NCBI RefSeq assembly: GCF_005889735.1
Contig: NZ_VCKY01000001.1
Coordinates: 1 to 64,000 of the forward strand
Reading direction: 5' to 3'
DNA: 64,000 nucleotides
Source of the DNA: Nonomuraea turkmeniaca
Lineage (GTDB): Bacteria > Actinomycetota > Actinomycetes > Streptosporangiales > Streptosporangiaceae
Of this stretch, positions 60,231 to 64,000 are shown piece after piece. The translations under genes and the position numbers were made by a program. The notes below the pieces were generated by a model. That model ran no database searches and had not been told where the DNA came from. It worked only from the letters and a program-made list of their open reading frames with translations. Within the stretch, counting starts at the first letter, position 1, and each line of letters opens with the position of its first letter.

Positions 60231-63200
60231 ATGGATTTCCGAGTGTTGGGTCCGCTGCGGGTCACACGTGCGGAGCAGCCGGTTGTCCTGCCCAGCGCGT
60301 ACAAGCTCCGGCTACTGCTCGCGTGCCTGTTGTCCAAAGCTGATCAACAAATTGCGACCGATGCGCTGATTGATGCGCTGTGGGGAGAGCGTCCTCCGGC
60401 CTCAGCCCGTCGTAACCTCCAGCAGTACGTGCATCGATTGAGATCCATCCTTGGCGCCGATGCGCTCAGCGGAGGAGCCGGGGGATATGAAGTCGCGGTG
60501 GGCGATCGCTTGGATGCGACCAGATTCCGCCGCCTGGTCACAGACAGATGTGGGGCAGAAAGGCACCGTGTCGATCAGTTGCGTGCCGCCCTTGATCTGT
60601 GGCAGGGACCGGCCTTCGCCGAATTCTCCGATTGTTATCTGGTCGCCGAGGAGGCGGAACGTCTGGACCAGCTCCGCCTCGCCACGTACGAGAGATGGAT
60701 CCAGGCTGAGCTCGCGCGCGGGCGAAGCGCCGATCTGGTCATCGAACTGACCGATCTGGTGCGCGCCCACCCGTACCGCGAAAGCTTGCGCGGCGCTTTG
60801 ATGGTGGCCCTCCGTCGGTCCGGCCGACCGGCAGAGGCGCTACAGGTCTTCCGCGCCACCCGGGCGCTCCTTAACGAGCAGCTCGGCACCGAACCTGGCC
60901 AGTACCTGCAACAGTTGCACCAGGCGATTCTTCGAGGCGACGAAGAATTGCCATCGGTCGGCCCTGACCACAATTTCTCCCGTGCCACGTACGCCGATTC
61001 GGCTCCGCTGACGCTGGTGCCCCACGAACTGCCACGCGACGTGTCCGGCTTCACCGGCCGCGACAAGGCCCTGGCGGCGCTGCATGAAATGCTGAGCGTG
61101 GAAGGCGCCACCTTCAGGCCGGTGGTGATCGTCGGCACGGCCGGCGTCGGCAAGACCGCTCTCGCGGTGCACTGGGCGCACCAGATCGCAGACCAGTTCC
61201 CCGATGGTCAACTCCACCTCAACCTGCGTGGTTACGCCGCCGAAGCGCCGATGCGTCCGATTCAGGCGCTGGATGCGCTGTTGCGGGCGCTGGGCATGCC
61301 GCCGGAGCGGATACCGGCCGATGTGGCCGGGGCGACTGCCCGCTACCGGACATTGACCGCGGGCCGGCGCCTGTTGATCCTGTTGGACAACGTTGCAACG
61401 GCGGAACAGGTGCGGCCGCTGCTGCCGGGATCCGCGCCAAGTCTGGTCCTGATTACTAGCAGGGATCGGTTGACCGGACTGGTCGCCCGAGATGATGCCC
61501 GCCGTCTGACCCTGGGCCCACTGACCGCAGCCGAGACGGAGACGCTGCTCGGCCGGCTCCTGGGTACGAGCCGGGTCACCGCTGAGCCAGCGTCCGTCGC
61601 CGAACTGGCTGAGGTCTGCTCCTACCTGCCGCTGCCGTTGCGCATAGGTGCCGCACACCTTGCCGACCGTCCCCATCACACAATCGCCGAATACGTGGCC
61701 GAACTGCGCGCCGACAACCCAATCACGATGCTCAGAGTCCAGGGAGATACGGAAGCCGCGGTCCGCACCGCGCTGGACCGGTCCTATCTGACCCTGACCG
61801 ATCAGGCGCGGCAGGTCTTCCGCGGGCTCGGCCTGATCCCATTGCCGGACTTCTCGATTGCCGCCGTAGCGGCGCTGGCCGGCATTGCCGAACCACAAGC
61901 GTCGCACGCGTTGGACCAGCTGGAGGCAGCACATCTGATCGACCAGCATCAGCCTGGCCGCTACATGTCGCATGACCTGCTCGGTCAGTACGCCCGCGCC
62001 CTGGCCGACACCGAGAACACGACTCAGGAAAGCGATGCTGCGGTCTCACGGCTGCTGGACTGGTACCTGTCCATGGTCAGGGGCGCCGCCGAGCTGCTCC
62101 ACCCCGATGTGCTGCGCCTTCCGCTCCCCGAACGGCACGGCACAGGCCCGTCTCCCCTGCAGGACCCCGAAGCCTGCCTCCGTTGGCTCGACGCGGAAAG
62201 ACACAACCTGGTAGCCGCCATCCGTCATGCGGGACAGCACGGGCCCAGGCCGTTCGCCTGGCTACTGGCCGACGGAATGCGTGGCTATCTCGACCAATGC
62301 CGCTCCATGAACGACTGGCTCACCGTTGGCCGCGTCGCCTTGGCCGCTTCCCGCCGCGAGAAAGAGCTGCTGGCACAAGGATCCGCGTTCGTCATCCTCG
62401 GCCACGCGTACTGGTGTCTTTCCCGATATCACCGTTCTGTAGCCTATGTCACCCGGGCGGCAAAGATCTATTCGAATACCGGTTGGCTTGTCGGCGAGGC
62501 AAGCGTCTTGGGTAACCTCGGCACAGTGCTTGGCGACCTAGGGCGATTCCAGGAGGCCGAAATCCATCTTTCCCGAGCGCTCGAGCTGTCCGAGCAACTC
62601 GGACGGCCGCAGAGTCAAGCCAGCGCTCACAATTTCCTCGCCATACTGACAATGAATCTCGGCAACCTTACGGAAGCGTTGAAGCACAGCCAACACGCGA
62701 TGGCCTTGTACCAGCGGGCAGGCGCCTTGGGCGGCGAGGCCACGGCACGTGCCACAGCGGGTGAGGTGCACCACAGCCTTGGACGATTCGATGCAGCACA
62801 GGAGCACCTGTCGCTGGCGCTCCGCTGCCATCGTGATTTACATAGCCAGTACGGCGAAGCGGACACTCTTGCGTCCCTGGCTCAACTGCATCGCGACACC
62901 GGGCAATTGGACTCCGGGCGTGACTGCGCCAGATCCGCACTCGAGATGGCCAGGGATATTGGCGATCGGCACGTCGAGTTCCGTGCGTTAATTGCGCTGG
63001 CAGGCGTCAGCACGGCATCCGGCGATCATGTGACCGCGATAGATCTCGGCCAGGCCGCCTTACGTCTCGCCGACGAGATAGACGCCTTCTACCTTGCGTG
63101 CCAGGCCCGAATCGAGCTCGCGGCAGCGCACCAGGCCGAGGGCCTTTACACAACTGCCGTCCACCAAGCCGAGGCTGCGATCACCATCGCGCAGAAGGCC

Positions 63201-63470
63201 CGGTTCAAAATCCTCGAAGGCTTGGCGCTCAACTTGCTCGCAGAAGTGCACGCGGTACAGGCTCAGTCTGGTATTGCTGCCGACCTCGCCGGTCGAGCAC
63301 TTGACTGCCATCGCATGACCGGACATCGCCTTGGCCAGGCCCGCGCACATGTAGTGCTCGCTCGAGCCTTGCACGATCTTAATGAAATGACCGCCGATAC
63401 CCACCGGCAAGCAGCGATACGGCTGTACACACAAATAGGCGCCCCAGTTCCCGAGGAACTCCTCAGTTGA
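60231..63470 (+). CDS. AfsR-like SARP regulator (wHTH-BTAD-NB-ARC-TPR)
   Basis: 1079 residues. OmpR-like winged helix 1-90 (FRVLGPLRVTRAEQPVVLPSAYKLRLLLACLL), BTAD 95-240 with the GPAFAEF and HPYRESLRGALMVALRRSGRPAEALQ blocks, NB-ARC with Walker A GTAGVGKTALAVHWA near 298 and LLILLDNV near 385, TPR repeats about 690-1060. ATG follows GAGG. SARPs activate secondary-metabolite genes by binding 11-bp-period direct repeats; such repeats stand before the next gene. GC is slightly lower than in the housekeeping part. Confidence 0.93.
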   Translation: MDFRVLGPLRVTRAEQPVVLPSAYKLRLLLACLLSKADQQIATDALIDALWGERPPASARRNLQQYVHRLRSILGADALSGGAGGYEVAVGDRLDATRFRRLVTDRCGAERHRVDQLRAALDLWQGPAFAEFSDCYLVAEEAERLDQLRLATYERWIQAELARGRSADLVIELTDLVRAHPYRESLRGALMVALRRSGRPAEALQVFRATRALLNEQLGTEPGQYLQQLHQAILRGDEELPSVGPDHNFSRATYADSAPLTLVPHELPRDVSGFTGRDKALAALHEMLSVEGATFRPVVIVGTAGVGKTALAVHWAHQIADQFPDGQLHLNLRGYAAEAPMRPIQALDALLRALGMPPERIPADVAGATARYRTLTAGRRLLILLDNVATAEQVRPLLPGSAPSLVLITSRDRLTGLVARDDARRLTLGPLTAAETETLLGRLLGTSRVTAEPASVAELAEVCSYLPLPLRIGAAHLADRPHHTIAEYVAELRADNPITMLRVQGDTEAAVRTALDRSYLTLTDQARQVFRGLGLIPLPDFSIAAVAALAGIAEPQASHALDQLEAAHLIDQHQPGRYMSHDLLGQYARALADTENTTQESDAAVSRLLDWYLSMVRGAAELLHPDVLRLPLPERHGTGPSPLQDPEACLRWLDAERHNLVAAIRHAGQHGPRPFAWLLADGMRGYLDQCRSMNDWLTVGRVALAASRREKELLAQGSAFVILGHAYWCLSRYHRSVAYVTRAAKIYSNTGWLVGEASVLGNLGTVLGDLGRFQEAEIHLSRALELSEQLGRPQSQASAHNFLAILTMNLGNLTEALKHSQHAMALYQRAGALGGEATARATAGEVHHSLGRFDAAQEHLSLALRCHRDLHSQYGEADTLASLAQLHRDTGQLDSGRDCARSALEMARDIGDRHVEFRALIALAGVSTASGDHVTAIDLGQAALRLADEIDAFYLACQARIELAAAHQAEGLYTTAVHQAEAAITIAQKARFKILEGLALNLLAEVHAVQAQSGIAADLAGRALDCHRMTGHRLGQARAHVVLARALHDLNEMTADTHRQAAIRLYTQIGAPVPEELLS

Positions 63471-63817
63471 TCCGGCGATCCCGCTCCTCAAGCTCCGCCT
63501 CTGGTAGGTGTTGATCTCAGGTGGGTCACGCAGGCAGCCTCTTCGGGCGTTCAACGGACAGTCGCCGAACCAGTCCATGACCCTCCGTAATGTACCGCCG
63601 CTGAACTGACGCTATGGCGGGACCGGCCAGACTCGGCTGTGATCCTCCGACACTGAGAGCGGGAGAGGATGAACGGAGCAAGCCGCCGACGTCACCCCCG
63701 GTGCGAGGTGATCTTAAAGGGCGGCCATAGCGCGGCCATAGCGCCCATTCCTAGGCTGATATCCGTTCGCGAGTGCAATAGAACCCATGCACCCAACCGC
63801 GTGAATGGAGTTGATTG
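63471..63817. other. 347-base intergenic region with direct repeats
   Basis: No supported gene. Contains the GGCCATA direct repeat at 63723-63740 and an inverted half copy (GCTATGG) at 63611-63617. Confidence 0.5.
63723..63757 (+). promoter_or_regulatory. SARP-type direct repeat and possible -10
   Basis: Heptamer GGCCATA at 63723-63729 and 63734-63740 with the four-base spacer GCGC, period 11. TAGGCT at 63752-63757 may be the -10 box, about 11 bases downstream. This is the arrangement of SARP-activated promoters. Confidence 0.5.
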
Positions 63818-64000
63818 ATGCTTGAAGCGCTCGGGGTTGATCCGTCCGCGGAGCAGGTATACCTGGAGATTCTCAAACGGCCGTACCTAGGGGTAGCTGG
63901 GCTGGCTGCGCGACTCGGCTGGACCGTCGAGGCGGTGCGCGCCGCTCTGGCAGAGCTGACAAGATTGTCGCTGCTCCGGCCGTCACTGGAGCCCGATCTG
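63818..64000 (+). CDS. Helix-turn-helix regulator, N-terminal part (cut by window end)
   Basis: ATG 63818 after TGGAG. 61 residues visible: MLEALGVDPSAEQVYLEILK, then a winged helix VAGLAARLGWTVEAVRAALAELTRLSLLRPS of TrmB type. Actinomycete LuxR-type regulators with such an N-terminal domain and a C-terminal LuxR helix-turn-helix are common; the rest is outside. Downstream of the SARP gene and of SARP-type repeats. Confidence 0.75.
   Translation, partial: MLEALGVDPSAEQVYLEILKRPYLGVAGLAARLGWTVEAVRAALAELTRLSLLRPSLEPDL

Overview
This is a GC-rich actinomycete chromosome. The leaderless tRNA genes, the fhaA-fhaB-pstP-rodA-pbpA-pknA-pknB cluster, crgA, a DLW-39 gene, an AfsR/SARP regulator and a pSAM2-like integrative element point to a filamentous actinobacterium. 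The protein flavour suggests Streptosporangiaceae (Nonomuraea or a relative), but that is inference.

Layout. 1-1503: end of one CNNM/CBS (CorC-like) membrane protein gene and a complete second one. 1851-1933: tRNA-Leu(CAG). 2136-10816: the conserved cell-wall and phospho-signalling operon, running from FHA proteins through PP2C phosphatase, RodA, PBP and two Ser/Thr kinases (the second with PASTA domains), closed by a strong terminator. 10963-13718: pabA/trpG-type amidotransferase, crgA, rhomboid protease and cyclophilin. 13876-18650: membrane and secreted proteins, an OmpR-type two-component system, and a Rieske protein whose signal peptide is out of frame. 18655-22409: an SRPBCC gene broken by an amber codon, PadR regulator with a clear palindromic operator, MBL-fold hydrolase, NarL-type two-component system. 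22601-27170: Baeyer-Villiger-type monooxygenase, a polytopic membrane protein, small regulators. 27167-33197: two very large ATPase regulators (LuxR-LAL type and MalT/BTAD type) with a 57-codon gene between them. 33296-40053: USP, MocR/PdxR regulator, MFS exporter coupled to a 48-aa peptide, and a copper module (CopA, secreted His-rich protein, CopZ, CsoR-like operator).

40494-50923: DLW-39, a HAD hydrolase and tRNA-Ala(TGC), whose 3' end is the left attachment site of a 9.5-kb AICE. The element is bounded by exact 43-bp repeats (41405-41447 and 50881-50923). It carries int, xis, a RepSA-type initiator, a zinc-ribbon microprotein, an FtsK-type transfer ATPase, pra, a KorSA-type GntR regulator with operators, and an XRE-TPR regulator. 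Paired GTGCCATTA repeats on both flanks look like integrase arm sites.

50924-60021 is a genomic scrapyard. It holds several integrase relics, an alpha/beta hydrolase split around a serine hydrolase gene, a long tandem repeat and an IS110-type transposase tail. It also contains a working-looking DGPF/YCII plus ECF42 sigma factor module with a nested palindrome upstream. The sigma factor reads in frame into about 245 residues of a tyrosine recombinase, the most unusual protein in the window. 60231-63470 is an AfsR-type SARP regulator. It is followed by 11-bp-spaced direct repeats in front of a truncated helix-turn-helix regulator at the window edge.
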